From: Nitrospirales bacterium
GTDB taxonomy: Bacteria > Nitrospirota > Nitrospiria > Nitrospirales > UBA8639
NCBI GenBank assembly: GCA_031315915.1
Contig: JALDRK010000036.1
Coordinates: 1 to 38,063, forward strand
Reading direction: 5' to 3'
DNA length: 38,063 nt
A program made the position numbers and the translations under genes. The notes beneath the pieces are model-generated. The model ran no database searches. It saw only the letters and a program-made list of their open reading frames with translations, and had not been told where the DNA came from. This document shows positions 1 through 8,583 of the stretch, piece after piece. How positions within the stretch are numbered: the stretch's first letter is position 1; each line of letters starts with the position of its first letter.

Positions 1-354
1 GATGATGCAGAACCCCATAATAAATTTATTTTTACGGGAAAAGCGGGTTACCTGCAATGTCCTCTCATTCACAATACCCGTCCATCCTTAAAAAATTTTT
101 TCGAAAAATTTCCAAACTTTACAACCTTGGCTGCACAGGAGCGGTCAAAAACAAAACGGAAAGTCAAAGGCATCGATCTATTGTTTCGCCCGGTGTTTAC
201 CTTTTTTAAATATTATTTTGTTCGTAAAGGATATTGTGATGGGATGTCGGGATTCCTCGTCAGTGCGTTATCCAGTATGTATACTTTTGTTAAATATGCC
301 AAATTGTTGGAAATGAAATGTCAGCCTACCCAAGACATCACTGGCTCATCGTAA
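1..354 (+). CDS. Glycosyltransferase family 2, C-terminal part (5' truncated by window)
   Basis: The frame is open from the first base to a TAA at 352-354, so this is the last 117 residues of a longer gene that starts outside the window; a TTG at 127 is not a credible start. The tail contains KNFFEKFPNFTTLAAQE followed by a basic and aromatic segment (LLFRPVFTFFKYYFVRKGYCDG) and a hydrophobic stretch. From family knowledge this is the usual C-terminus of WaaE/KdtX-like family 2 glycosyltransferases, which add sugars to the LPS core at the inner membrane face. It is followed 66 bases downstream by a GT4 gene on the same strand, consistent with an LPS or surface-polysaccharide cluster. The catalytic GT-A domain is not in the window, so the assignment rests on the tail only. 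Confidence 0.7.
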   Translation, partial: DDAEPHNKFIFTGKAGYLQCPLIHNTRPSLKNFFEKFPNFTTLAAQERSKTKRKVKGIDLLFRPVFTFFKYYFVRKGYCDGMSGFLVSALSSMYTFVKYAKLLEMKCQPTQDITGSS

Positions 355-420
355 AATACCTTCTGGCCGATCGGTCCGTGCCGCTCTCTCGAAATTCGTA
401 AAAAAGAACTAAGGAAGATT

Positions 421-1524
421 ATGAGAATTGGGTTTGATGCGGCTCCCGCTTTCTCATCCTACAGTGGAATTGGCCAGTATGTTCGTTCTCTTTTCCCCGC
501 CATGGTCAATTTGGCCACTGATATTGAATGGGTGGGATATACGCCGGCTGTGATTGACAAAAAGATACATCCCCTTGGAGACCATCCTTCTCTTGCCTAT
601 CGCCAGAACGATGCAATTTGGAAGCCTCGGGGATTCAATGGAGATTGTCAGGCTATGGATATTTTTCATGGCACAAATTTCAAGGCCCCGAATTTGGGAC
701 AACACTATTCGGTGCTAACGATCCATGACCTATGGCTTACTCGGAATCCTCAATATTCTAAAAAGTTATTTGGACAGGCTCTTTCGTCCTGGAAATTAGG
801 ACGCCGCGCCATGCGAATGTCAAAAATCATTGCCGTTTCCGAGTTTTCCGCACGTGAAATTTATCAGATATTTGGTGTTCCACGTGCGCACATTGCGGTT
901 ATCCACCATGGTTGTTCATTGAATATGTATGTAGATCGTCGTGAAGAAAAATTCCATGAGGTGCGTCAACGATTCGGATTACCTGAAAAGCCGTTTGTGT
1001 TATTTGTTGGAGGAGCGGAGCCACGGAAAAATCATCGAATGCTTTTCGCAGCCTTTTCACAGTCAAAGTCGCTGTCAAGGGAATTTGGTCTTGTCGCAGT
1101 GGGAGATGTCGATTCTCGAGGCGAAAATCTTTTTCGGACAGCTTATGAACTAGGCATTTCCGATGTGGTGTGTTGTCCTGGTTTGGTGACTGCCGAAGAA
1201 CTTCGCTTGTTGTATTCTTTTGCCAGTGTATTTGTTTTTCCTTCACTCTATGAAGGGTTTGGAATTCCGGTCCTGGAGGCCATGGCCTGCGGTGCGCCCG
1301 TCATTGCAACCGGCCACACCGCGATTCCTGAAGTAGCCGGTGACGCGGCGTCATACGTTGATGTGAATAACGTCGAACAACTGGTCATGAGGCTGAAGCT
1401 GATTCTAAACAATGAAGCAGAGCAGCAAACACTGAAAGAGCTGGGATTTCAGCGTGTCAAACGCTTTACTTGGAATCGCGCTGCTCAAGAAACCCTTTCC
1501 GTCTACCGTGAGGTGACTGCCTAG
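421..1524 (+). CDS. Glycosyltransferase family 4 (GT-B fold)
   Basis: This 367-residue protein has a GT-B architecture. The N-terminal domain begins RIGFDAAPAFSSYSGIGQY, the Gly-rich acceptor-side loop of mannosyltransferase-like GT4 enzymes. The C-terminal nucleotide-sugar domain starts near residue 194 (VLFVGGAEPRKNH) and carries the EX7E motif in PSLYEGFGIPVLEAM (Glu278 and Glu286), then ATGHTAIPEVAGDAA. The role is transfer of a sugar from an NDP-sugar to a growing LPS or polysaccharide chain in the cytoplasm; donor and acceptor cannot be told from sequence, although manC and manB elsewhere in the window would supply GDP-mannose. The ATG at 421 is preceded by AAGGAAG, a good ribosome binding site. 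Length is normal. Confidence 0.88.
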   Translation: MRIGFDAAPAFSSYSGIGQYVRSLFPAMVNLATDIEWVGYTPAVIDKKIHPLGDHPSLAYRQNDAIWKPRGFNGDCQAMDIFHGTNFKAPNLGQHYSVLTIHDLWLTRNPQYSKKLFGQALSSWKLGRRAMRMSKIIAVSEFSAREIYQIFGVPRAHIAVIHHGCSLNMYVDRREEKFHEVRQRFGLPEKPFVLFVGGAEPRKNHRMLFAAFSQSKSLSREFGLVAVGDVDSRGENLFRTAYELGISDVVCCPGLVTAEELRLLYSFASVFVFPSLYEGFGIPVLEAMACGAPVIATGHTAIPEVAGDAASYVDVNNVEQLVMRLKLILNNEAEQQTLKELGFQRVKRFTWNRAAQETLSVYREVTA

Positions 1525-1840
1525 TTGATTGGATTGTTGGTGTGCTCATTTCTTGTAATATGAGGGGCGTCTTCATTCTTTGGTCAGCCATGCCTGAAGT
1601 TGTGCAAGTCAGCTTGTGAAAAGAAAAAGGGTTGCCGAAAAGTTGTGATGTGATAGTGTAGGAATGAGAGGAAAGGAAAATGTCGAGGTTTGAGACTCTC
1701 AGATCCGTGTGTATCTGAAAATGCTCTTGGACGACTTGTATGCAGAGAACTGCTCTGAAGTTTTTTGAAGAATGCTCCATAATGGAACAGGTGTCCGAAA
1801 GGGATGCCTGGGCCTAGAAAAATTTTGATAAAGTTTTACT
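1525..1840. other. Intergenic stretch between GT4 and GT9 genes
   Basis: These 316 bases hold no gene I can support. A 12-codon ORF at 1680-1718 (ATG preceded by GAGAGGAAAGGAAA) has an unusually good ribosome binding site but no recognisable product. A TCAGAT/ATCTGA inverted repeat lies at 1699-1704 and 1713-1718. The stretch may hold the promoter for the downstream gene. Confidence 0.4.
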
Positions 1841-2911
1841 ATGATGTCATTGAAGCGTATTCTGCTCATTAAGCTTCGATATATTGGTGATGTGGTCCTT
1901 TCCACTCCTCTTCTCCCCATGTTGGCAAAATGGAACCCCTCGGCGTCATTAACTTTTCTGGTTAATCGTGGCACAGAGGAGGTTTTACTGGGGAATCCCT
2001 ACCTTCGGGAAGTCTTGGTGTTACCCAGGGAGCGATTGAAGGAACAGTTTGATTTTATCCTAGCCCTTCGCCGATCTAATTTTGATGGAGTTTTGGATCT
2101 CACGGATGGTGATCGCTCGGCGTTTCTCAGTCTGATGACCGGGGCTTCTTTCCGTGTGGGGTATAATCGTGAAGGTCGCTTGAGGGGGAAGTGCTATACT
2201 CATGTCGTATCCTCTGCCTATGGTTCTATGCATATGGTTGATTACCATGCACAGGCCTTACGTTGTTTAGGTATTTCTGATCCGGTGGCAGAACCCAAGA
2301 TTTTTCTGCGGCCTAATGATGAGGAATGCAGTAAGCAACTGCTTCGGACTCTTGCTCCTGGAGATAGACCGCTCGTCCTTCTCTCTCCTTCTGCTCGATA
2401 TCGGTTCAAAGCCTGGGCTCCCAGCCGGTTCGCGGCTCTGGCTGATCGGTTGGCTTCACATGGAGTGGTGGTTGTGTTGATCGGAAGCCGGCGTGAGTTT
2501 CATCTTGGTCAACATATTCTCGAACTGTGTCACTCTCGCCCACTGAACCTCATGGGAAAGACCAGCTTATCGCAATTGGCCGGATTAATGAAATACAGTT
2601 CGCTGTTTATAGGAAATGACGGAGGACCCATGCATATGGCTGGGGCGGTGGGATGTCCCGTCTTGGGGTTGTTCGGTCCGACCGATCCCTCCGTCTGGGG
2701 AGTCAGAGGTGAGCATGTGTCTATCATTTATAAGAATATGGATTGTCAGGAGTGTTTCTACCCAGGTTGTCACCGAGGTGAGGAGAGTTGTATGGGAAGA
2801 ATAACCCTGGAAGAGGTCTTCGAAAAAGCTCAGGGAATGTTATCCATCCGAAAACCTTTAGCCGGAATGGAGGCTTCCCGTCATTATGGAAAAGCTGGGA
2901 GGGGAGCGTAG
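1841..2911 (+). CDS. Glycosyltransferase family 9 (LPS heptosyltransferase-like)
   Basis: This 356-residue protein matches ADP-heptose:LPS heptosyltransferases. It opens with RILLIKLRYIGDVVLSTP, the conserved N-terminal loop with the Asp (residue 17) that acts as catalytic base in WaaC/WaaF relatives. The C-terminal half has VLLSPSARYRFKAW and FIGNDGGPMHMAGAVGCP followed by GLFGPTDP, the ADP-heptose binding region. A Cys-containing tail (QECFYPGC) is common in the WaaQ/RfaF-like group. It probably adds heptose to the inner LPS core, with the flanking glycosyltransferases acting further out. Two tandem ATGs (1841 and 1844) are possible starts and neither has a clear Shine-Dalgarno. The last 28 bases overlap the end of the convergent gene on the other strand. 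Confidence 0.87.
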   Translation: MMSLKRILLIKLRYIGDVVLSTPLLPMLAKWNPSASLTFLVNRGTEEVLLGNPYLREVLVLPRERLKEQFDFILALRRSNFDGVLDLTDGDRSAFLSLMTGASFRVGYNREGRLRGKCYTHVVSSAYGSMHMVDYHAQALRCLGISDPVAEPKIFLRPNDEECSKQLLRTLAPGDRPLVLLSPSARYRFKAWAPSRFAALADRLASHGVVVVLIGSRREFHLGQHILELCHSRPLNLMGKTSLSQLAGLMKYSSLFIGNDGGPMHMAGAVGCPVLGLFGPTDPSVWGVRGEHVSIIYKNMDCQECFYPGCHRGEESCMGRITLEEVFEKAQGMLSIRKPLAGMEASRHYGKAGRGA

Positions 2912-3945
2912 ATGAGGGGATATTCCACCAGATTTTCCAACCACTTCGTGGTGTCGGGACGAGAGAGAGGGTGTTGATTTAAGCGAATCTCCAAGCGAAA
3001 TTCTCCTTCAAATCCTACTAGGCCTATGATGGCTGCGGCATCGATGCCTTCCGGCAAATGACTTTTGGTTTGAAATTCAGCAAGGCTTCCATATATTCGC
3101 CCGCGAGGAACCAGCCGCTCCTCCACTTCCACAATTTCTTCCAGGCAGCAGTGAATAGAGCACCGATAACGTAAATTTGGTAATTCCATCATCTGGGTAA
3201 AGTGCACGAGGGCTTTTTCCGGAAACCCTGTTAAATACACGCGAATATTCGCCGGTTCATCGTTCCAGGTCGCTGCGAGCCGGCTCCCGGGCACCAGAAA
3301 TTCAAATGGGTCGGGTGAATTGAATTCGAATTGACAGGGACCAAAGGCATCCGGCCATGAACAAAAAAATGGAGTTTCGGGTCGGGTAGTCTGCAAGACA
3401 ACTTTTTGTTGACTGATATCAACTTGGATAGGAAGGTCTAATGTCTCAATGGATTCCCGAAAAGCTTCCTGGCGATCGACAAGCCAAAACTGTTCGCGAG
3501 GACTTTCGACGGACTCGCCGGGAGTGAAAATCTCGGTCGTATGCAGGCGAACACGAATAAATCCATGTGTATGTCGAAACCCGATCCACAGCGAAGCCTG
3601 TGGATGGAGTGTTGCCACCGGTCGTTGAATAGTCCAGGGATGGGCGATGGAGCAGTAAGTATTGACCGATTGGTAATTTTGAAAGACGGTGTGATATCGC
3701 CCGGCGAGAAGGAAAAAGTCTCCCTCCCATTGTTCCAACACTTGTAAAAGAGTGACATCTTCGGTCACCCAAGAGTCCAAGGTTTGAATGTCCTGCGGAT
3801 GCGAAACCTCCCATTCCTCAACGTAGGCGATCATCTCCTTTTCAGGGTGCATGGTCGTAAGCCCAAGTGATCGCAGTCGGTCAGTGATGGTTAAAAGCTC
3901 CTCAAACGAAAGAGCAGATTGGGTTTCCCAGCGATGTTCACGCAT
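2884..3945 (-). CDS. Unrecognised 353-residue cytoplasmic protein
   Basis: I do not recognise this family. The ORF is long and closed and sits head-on against the GT9 gene with a 28-base tail overlap. The protein has no signal peptide or membrane segment. It starts with an acidic helical region (about residues 1-75, rich in Glu, Leu and Trp). The rest looks beta-rich, with several Trp, Phe and Pro residues and a CSIHCC cluster near residue 280. The middle reads as strand-rich repeats (WIGFRHTHGFIRVRLH), suggesting a carbohydrate-binding or scaffold-like fold, but that is only an impression. No Shine-Dalgarno precedes the ATG at 3945; the upstream bases are AT-rich. Placement inside a polysaccharide block is the only functional hint. 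Confidence 0.72.
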   Translation of the reverse strand: MREHRWETQSALSFEELLTITDRLRSLGLTTMHPEKEMIAYVEEWEVSHPQDIQTLDSWVTEDVTLLQVLEQWEGDFFLLAGRYHTVFQNYQSVNTYCSIAHPWTIQRPVATLHPQASLWIGFRHTHGFIRVRLHTTEIFTPGESVESPREQFWLVDRQEAFRESIETLDLPIQVDISQQKVVLQTTRPETPFFCSWPDAFGPCQFEFNSPDPFEFLVPGSRLAATWNDEPANIRVYLTGFPEKALVHFTQMMELPNLRYRCSIHCCLEEIVEVEERLVPRGRIYGSLAEFQTKSHLPEGIDAAAIIGLVGFEGEFRLEIRLNQHPLSRPDTTKWLENLVEYPLIYAPLPAFP

Positions 3946-4050
3946 TTATATATTCAAAAAAAGAGTCGGTGGTCTCAACAAGTATGAACGCTACTTCATG
4001 GGGGATCATGACGAGCGATTGAAGGCAAAGACCGATCAGAGGAGAACGAA

Positions 4051-6126
4051 TTAGGGATATGATGAATGTTCCGTTTGCGATAATACCATGCTTGGACCAT
4101 TTGAGGAAGAAGCCGAAGGAGGACTTGTCAGGATCTGTGTAAGTTCTTTGTCTAATCGGGTTCCTAATTCTTGCACGGTCGGCAAGGCAAGATGGTGAGT
4201 GTCTTTATATCCTATATGACCGTTGATCATGGGCGGACATTGGTCTTTCTCGCAAAGTACATCGGAAAAATCCAGGAATCGCACATTGGTAAAACCCTCC
4301 GCTGTTGCCTGATCTAAGGTGAATAGAGTGGTGTTGAGGGCATGTGAAATTGGTGCGCCGCATTGGCTTGTTGCGGTGTGTGTCCAGATGGCCCGGGATA
4401 GGCAAATGGGAATGTCCTTGGGAAACCGTGGCGTATCACGTATGATGAGGGTTTTGGAACCGGACTCTTGAATAACCGATAGAGTTTCTTGCATCCCTTT
4501 TCTCCAATCGGATGAGGAAATCTGATTGTCCCTTGTTCCGACATGAGCACTCGAATTGCTCAAAATCACTAATAACGGACGTTCTTGGAGAATCCGTTCG
4601 AAAACGCGATTTTGCCAGGCACCACATTCCGTATAGGGACGCCCAAAAGCTTTGTTGTAGGGTGTGGCATGTGCGGAAGGACAGGCCGACTTGGTCAGGG
4701 AAATCAGTCTATATCCATAGAGTTCTGAAAATTTCTCAAGGGCCGGGAACCATTGTGCAGCATGAGAATCACCAAAGAGGACAAGCGTATTTGGTGAAGC
4801 AGGGATTCCGTAACTGCAATCCGAAAAGGAAACATCCGTAAATCCAAGATGACATCCATCAAGATAAACTTTTGATAGGAAAGAACGTACAGAAAGAACT
4901 TCAAATTGCTCTATGGTTTGAAGTTCTGCTTCTGCCACACTTTTTAGTGTATAGGTAAGAGAGACTCCGAAAAGAGTTAACGCGATACCCAAGGCCAATC
5001 CTCTCATGGGAGACAGCGAAAGGGGTCGATTAAATCTTATGGGATTTTCTATGTATCGGAAAGAAAGAGTGCCCAAGATGAGGGAGAGGCACACACAACC
5101 CAATCTTTCGTATGCGGATAATTCCCCCATTATTGACAGCGGTATGGCAATCAGAGGCCAATGCCAAAGGTACAGAGAGTAAGAAATATCGCCTAACCCC
5201 CGTATCCAGGGTAATTTTGACAGATTAATGAACCAGTTACTTTGACGACCTCCAATCAAAACCAGCAAGGTTCCCAAAGTGGGAAGGAACGCATAGAAGT
5301 CTGGGAAGGGTGTTGATTTGTCGTAGAAAAATGCAGCCAGAAGTATGCCTGAAAGGCCACTGGAAACCAACGCTTTGCTTAGCAGGGCAGAGATGACCGT
5401 TTTTCGGTGATCAATGCAAAAGGCAAGACCGCCCATGGCGAATTCCCATGCTCGGAACGGAGAGGCAAAAAAAGCCCAGGGTCGGGATATGCTCCCAATG
5501 AATAGGCTGGAAATGGCTGAAATCAAAAACACGGATCCCACTAAAATGATGAGCGGGTGAATATTTGTGGCCTTACGGTTATTGATGGGTAGCAATAAAA
5601 TAAGGAGTGGCCAGAACAAATAAAACTGTTCTTCAACTGACAGCGACCAGGTATGCAGAAAGGGATCAATTTCGACATTATCGCCCAGGTAGTCGGTCGA
5701 CTGGTATGCAAACCATACATTGCTGAGATACACCACCGAGGCGAAAAACGATCGGATCAATTGACTTTGTTCAAGCGGTGAATAGAGTGCAAAAATGAGT
5801 AAGGCAGTCACAACCAGAGCCACTGAGGCTGCGGGCAGAAGTCGTCGAATGCGGCGGGCGTAAAAAGCCGAGAGATTGATACATCCGGTTTTTTCTTTTT
5901 CAACGACCAGCATGCGGGTAATAAGAAATCCTGAAATCACAAAAAATACATCAACGCCGATATACCCGCCGGTCATAAAAGGAAAGCCAGCGTGAAAAAG
6001 CAGTACCATCGATATGGCCAGAGCGCGAAGTCCCTGAATGTCATGTCTGATAGCGTGGGGTGAATAACCACTCTGGGGGAGTGATGTCGCAATATGGTCA
6101 GGCCTGGATAGACTAACTGGGGGCAT
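4051..6126 (-). CDS. Acyltransferase-3 / SGNH O-acetyltransferase (OafA-type)
   Basis: This 691-residue two-domain membrane enzyme belongs to the family that O-acetylates LPS O-antigen, capsule or peptidoglycan. The N-terminal acyltransferase-3 domain (about residues 28-370) has LRALAISMVLLFHAGFP with the catalytic His, GGYIGVDVFFVISGFLI, RRIRRLLPA, the TWSLSVEEQFYLFWPLL motif, SYSLYLWHWP, and about ten membrane helices. A linker helix then leads to a periplasmic SGNH domain (about 430-670) with the nucleophile block LVLFGDSHAAQWFPAL and the C-terminal catalytic Asp/His block GYKDTHHL. The length is typical for OafA/SGNH fusions. The ATG at 6126 has no clear ribosome binding site. It modifies the surface glycan made by neighbouring glycosyltransferases; the exact acceptor is unknown. 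Confidence 0.92.
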   Translation of the reverse strand: MPPVSLSRPDHIATSLPQSGYSPHAIRHDIQGLRALAISMVLLFHAGFPFMTGGYIGVDVFFVISGFLITRMLVVEKEKTGCINLSAFYARRIRRLLPAASVALVVTALLIFALYSPLEQSQLIRSFFASVVYLSNVWFAYQSTDYLGDNVEIDPFLHTWSLSVEEQFYLFWPLLILLLPINNRKATNIHPLIILVGSVFLISAISSLFIGSISRPWAFFASPFRAWEFAMGGLAFCIDHRKTVISALLSKALVSSGLSGILLAAFFYDKSTPFPDFYAFLPTLGTLLVLIGGRQSNWFINLSKLPWIRGLGDISYSLYLWHWPLIAIPLSIMGELSAYERLGCVCLSLILGTLSFRYIENPIRFNRPLSLSPMRGLALGIALTLFGVSLTYTLKSVAEAELQTIEQFEVLSVRSFLSKVYLDGCHLGFTDVSFSDCSYGIPASPNTLVLFGDSHAAQWFPALEKFSELYGYRLISLTKSACPSAHATPYNKAFGRPYTECGAWQNRVFERILQERPLLVILSNSSAHVGTRDNQISSSDWRKGMQETLSVIQESGSKTLIIRDTPRFPKDIPICLSRAIWTHTATSQCGAPISHALNTTLFTLDQATAEGFTNVRFLDFSDVLCEKDQCPPMINGHIGYKDTHHLALPTVQELGTRLDKELTQILTSPPSASSSNGPSMVLSQTEHSSYP

Positions 6127-6412
6127 ATTTACAGACCGAAGAAGTCGTTGATGAAAAAGCTGGAAGTCCGTCTCGCTATTATTGTGGAGAGGGGCTGTTC
6201 GTCATCCTTCCTAATCATACAAAAAGCGAGTGCAAACGACTACTGCCGTGCCGTGAAGACCTGGAGAACCGTTTCATTGTTATCTTTCGGGAGGTTTTAG
6301 GGGATTATTGAGGGTATATATTCAGCAATGGGGATGGATTGGTTAGGAATTTGTGCTTTCCTGAATTCCCGGACACATCCCTATAAGAGAAACCCCAGGG
6401 TCGAAAGGTCTC

Positions 6413-6658
6413 ATGTTGCAAAATGGTGCTGATATCAGTATGGCAACAGACGACGCTTGTGACAAAGATTCCAATTCAAATTCCACAAATGGTCAAAATC
6501 AATGTACGGCACACAGGTCAAAGCCTATGGCACTGAAAAAAGGAGAGGCGGAAAAATTTGGTATCACAAGAGGTGCAGGCAGGTCAGACCTCAAAAGTCT
6601 GCTGTTCAAGCAATCTGCGGGAGACACTTCGTGGAATTTTGAGGATGAAGAAATATAG
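6413..6658 (+). CDS. Possible small hydrophilic protein, unrecognised
   Basis: This 81-residue ORF is rich in Asn, Ser, Asp and Lys and has an acidic end (WNFEDEEI). It lies alone between the acyltransferase gene and the tRNA. An AAAGG sequence four bases before the ATG at 6413 could serve as a ribosome binding site; a second in-frame ATG is at 6440. No domain, signal peptide or membrane segment is visible. It may be a real small gene or a chance ORF in a low-density region. Confidence 0.3.
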   Translation: MLQNGADISMATDDACDKDSNSNSTNGQNQCTAHRSKPMALKKGEAEKFGITRGAGRSDLKSLLFKQSAGDTSWNFEDEEI

Positions 6659-6677
6659 AGTTTCGGCTGTCAAAAAA

Positions 6678-6768
6678 TGGCGGAGAGGGCGGGATTTGAA
6701 CCCGCGGTAGGCTTTTGACCTACGACGGTTTAGCAAACCGTTGCCTTCGGCCACTCGGCCACCTCTCC
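6678..6768 (-). tRNA. tRNA-Ser (GCU)
   Basis: Read on the minus strand, the acceptor stem GGAGAGG (6768-6762) pairs with CCTCTCC (6688-6682), followed by discriminator G and an encoded CCA (6680-6678). The anticodon stem-loop is ACGGT-TTGCTAA-ACCGT with anticodon GCU (complement at 6732-6734), reading AGC/AGU serine codons. A long variable arm (CGTAGG..CCTACG type) marks a class II tRNA, and the T arm has GGGTTCAAATCCC. A run of six T follows the CCA directly on the minus strand and could end transcription. Confidence 0.97.
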
Positions 6769-7515
6769 GCTTAGTCTAGTATTGATAGGATGTTTCGAGT
6801 TCTACGTAGTTTTATTCTTGACCCAATATTGAACCCCAAAAATGTGAAGTCAGGCCTTTTCCTTCCATGCAAGCGGCTTCCTTCTTTCCTTGCATCCGTT
6901 ATTCGATGCCTCGTTTTCAGGCCTTCCGCAAATGCGTTTGCCCGAAGGAAGATAGATGTAGCGTTCACTCATGCATGGGGTCGTACGGTCCAGAACCTGG
7001 CAATTGCGAGGACGGTGTTGCCATTTACGCCGAGTTGTGAACCGATGAAGTGCCGGAGAGTGTACCAAGTGAAGCCATCAGGCAGTTTGGTATCTTCTCG
7101 TCATTTTTCCTGAACCACTTATACCACGTATGCACGGAAACCGGAAAGACTTTCTCGTCTGTGCGTGGAAGTTTCTTTCAAAAGAACTAGATCCCCATCG
7201 GTAAACGGGTTCACAAGGGCTCTTCCCAATTTTGTGGATCGGAGAATGGCAAATTGTTCCTCCCTCAATAAAAGGCTGTCTGAGTTGTAAACCATTAGTT
7301 GATATTTATACCAGGAACGGATTGAAGTGGCGCTTAGGAGGAAACTGCCAGGAAATAGTTCTTTCTCATACTGTATAGACGAAAAAAAGCCTGGGGGCGT
7401 TTTACATATTTTCACTTAATCGTATTTAAGTTGAACAGGAGATTTTGGTTTTGAGCGGGATCTGGATGCGGTTTTTTGACCTTTTCTATCCGGTTGAGGT
7501 GACTTGAAAAAGATT
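6769..7515. other. Low-density region upstream of tRNA-Ser with decayed coding remnants
   Basis: No intact convincing gene lies here. The stretch holds the degraded tyrosine recombinase described separately (6861-7125, minus). It also holds a 98-codon minus-strand ORF (7119-7415, GTG start, no ribosome binding site, product MKICKTPPGFFSSIQ...) that matches nothing I know. A 77-codon minus ORF at 7416-7649 overlaps the better supported small gene at 7516-7728 in another frame and is rejected. The region looks like the scar of an old insertion. Confidence 0.5.
6861..7125 (-). pseudogene. Degraded tyrosine recombinase (phage-type integrase), C-terminal fragment
   Basis: Three minus-strand frames together give the order of motifs of a tyrosine recombinase catalytic domain. 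One frame gives LPDGFTWYTLRHFIGSQLGV, containing the W-x-x-LRH box that follows the second catalytic Arg region. It then runs to a stop after WTVRPHA. Shifting by one base gives MSERYIYL, matching the region with the catalytic Tyr (usual form M-T-x-RYAHL). Another shift gives GQTHLRKA and a stop, matching the usual HLRKAVE tail. The LRH-to-ERY distance of about 30 residues is right for the family. No intact N-terminal domain is present. The location beside tRNA-Ser(GCU) fits an island or prophage remnant. Assignment is by motif order only. Confidence 0.5.
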
Positions 7516-7728
7516 TTAAGCGGTTCCCTGTGGTCCTGGAGAAGAATCTTGTTGATTTCTTCGAGCTGCCCGGTCGGCAATATTTTCCAAGAGTCCCGCG
7601 AACTTTCTATATTGTGGATGGTCGGGGGAGAGGGGTTTTCCGTCCTCATCGCGCATCAGTTCTTGCATGCCTTCCATTAATGCAGCCATTTCCGGAATGA
7701 GTTCACCGTCCTGCTTTTTTTTGCCCAT
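7516..7728 (-). CDS. Small acidic/basic protein downstream of DsbA-like gene, unrecognised
   Basis: This 70-residue protein starts MGKKKQDGELIPEMAALMEGM and is highly charged, with a predicted helical N-terminal half (ELIPEMAALMEGMQELMRDED) and a Pro- and Gln-rich tail. No membrane segment or domain is recognisable. A strong Shine-Dalgarno (AGAAGGAGAAG) sits just before the ATG at 7728, which decides this frame over an overlapping ORF. The gene begins 27 bases after the stop of the DsbA-like gene on the same strand, so the two are probably co-transcribed. Confidence 0.65.
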   Translation of the reverse strand: MGKKKQDGELIPEMAALMEGMQELMRDEDGKPLSPDHPQYRKFAGLLENIADRAARRNQQDSSPGPQGTA

Positions 7729-7755
7729 GATCTTCTCCTTCTGTGTGCATGTGAC

Positions 7756-8394
7756 TTAAGAAGCCTTCTTGTCTTGGTCTAAAATGCTTTGTATGACACT
7801 TTTTAAATTATCAAATGTGAGATTGGCAATGCGAATGTTGCCATCCAGCACTACGGTAGGGGTGTGCGATACCTCGATGCGTTCACCCCATTCTTTGCCT
7901 TTTTCCAACGCTCGAAACGGTTGGCCGGAGGCCAGGCCGCTTTCAAATTCCGCCGCATCTAATCCGACTTCTTTGAGAACCAGCGAACGCATCGTTTTGT
8001 CAAAAATATGGATGTCTTTCTCGTGAATTGAAGAAAACAGAACCTGCTTCATTTCCTGACCTTTTCCCATTGTTTTAGCTTGCTCATACATTTCAAAGAC
8101 TGTGGGAAGCTTGCCTGGAATGACCGGAAACCCGATCATCCTGATTTCCAGTTTATCCCCGAACTCTTTTTGCAATTTGTTGCCTACCACTCGATCGAAC
8201 ATATGGCAATGCGGACAGTAAAAGTCGGCAAATTCGATTAAGATCACCTTCCCGTTTTTATGGAGGGAAGGTTCATTCTCCATGATTTGGTATTCTCCTA
8301 GGATGGCGCTCCAGGATAGCGGTAGGCCTGAGATCAACAGGGTTACCCCCATGACCAATCCTTGAATCAAATTTTTGCACCTTTTTTCTCGCAT
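7756..8394 (-). CDS. DsbA-like periplasmic thiol:disulfide oxidoreductase
   Basis: The 212-residue product has a signal peptide (MREKRCKNLIQ, then a hydrophobic core ending LSWSA) and a thioredoxin-fold DsbA domain. The redox motif is CPHC in FADFYCPHCHMFD near residue 62, the same dipeptide as E. coli DsbA. The cis-Pro loop is VSHTPTVVLDG near residue 180. Between them is the helical insertion of DsbA-type proteins. It would oxidise or deliver disulfides in the periplasm. I chose the ATG at 8394 because AAAGGA lies six bases upstream and the signal peptide then starts properly; in-frame ATG (8409) and TTG (8418) starts are further upstream. A possible promoter lies at 8436-8464. Confidence 0.88.
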   Translation of the reverse strand: MREKRCKNLIQGLVMGVTLLISGLPLSWSAILGEYQIMENEPSLHKNGKVILIEFADFYCPHCHMFDRVVGNKLQKEFGDKLEIRMIGFPVIPGKLPTVFEMYEQAKTMGKGQEMKQVLFSSIHEKDIHIFDKTMRSLVLKEVGLDAAEFESGLASGQPFRALEKGKEWGERIEVSHTPTVVLDGNIRIANLTFDNLKSVIQSILDQDKKAS

Positions 8395-8435
8395 GGATAA
8401 TCCTTTCATTCCGGACAATCTCTGGAGGCAGGGAT

Positions 8436-8464
8436 TTTATACTCGAAACCTCCGTATGGTTCAG
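8436..8464 (-). promoter_or_regulatory. Possible sigma-70-type promoter for the DsbA-like gene
   Basis: On the minus strand, TATAAA (8441-8436) lies 17 bases after CTGAAC (8464-8459). The -10 matches consensus at five of six positions and the -35 at three of six. The predicted start would leave a leader of about 35 bases before the ATG at 8394. Confidence 0.4.
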
Positions 8465-8583
8465 CTAATATAGAATGATTCGGGCTTTGTCATATCTCAG
8501 GTCATCATATCAGAGGGAACATGGGCCCCTTCAAGTGATGATGGCAAAAATAATTCAAGATTAGGTTTTAGGAGGAATAACAG

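Noticed and set aside
7416..7649. Minus-strand 77-codon ORF
   Set aside because: It overlaps the 7516-7728 gene in another frame; the latter has a strong ribosome binding site and is preferred.
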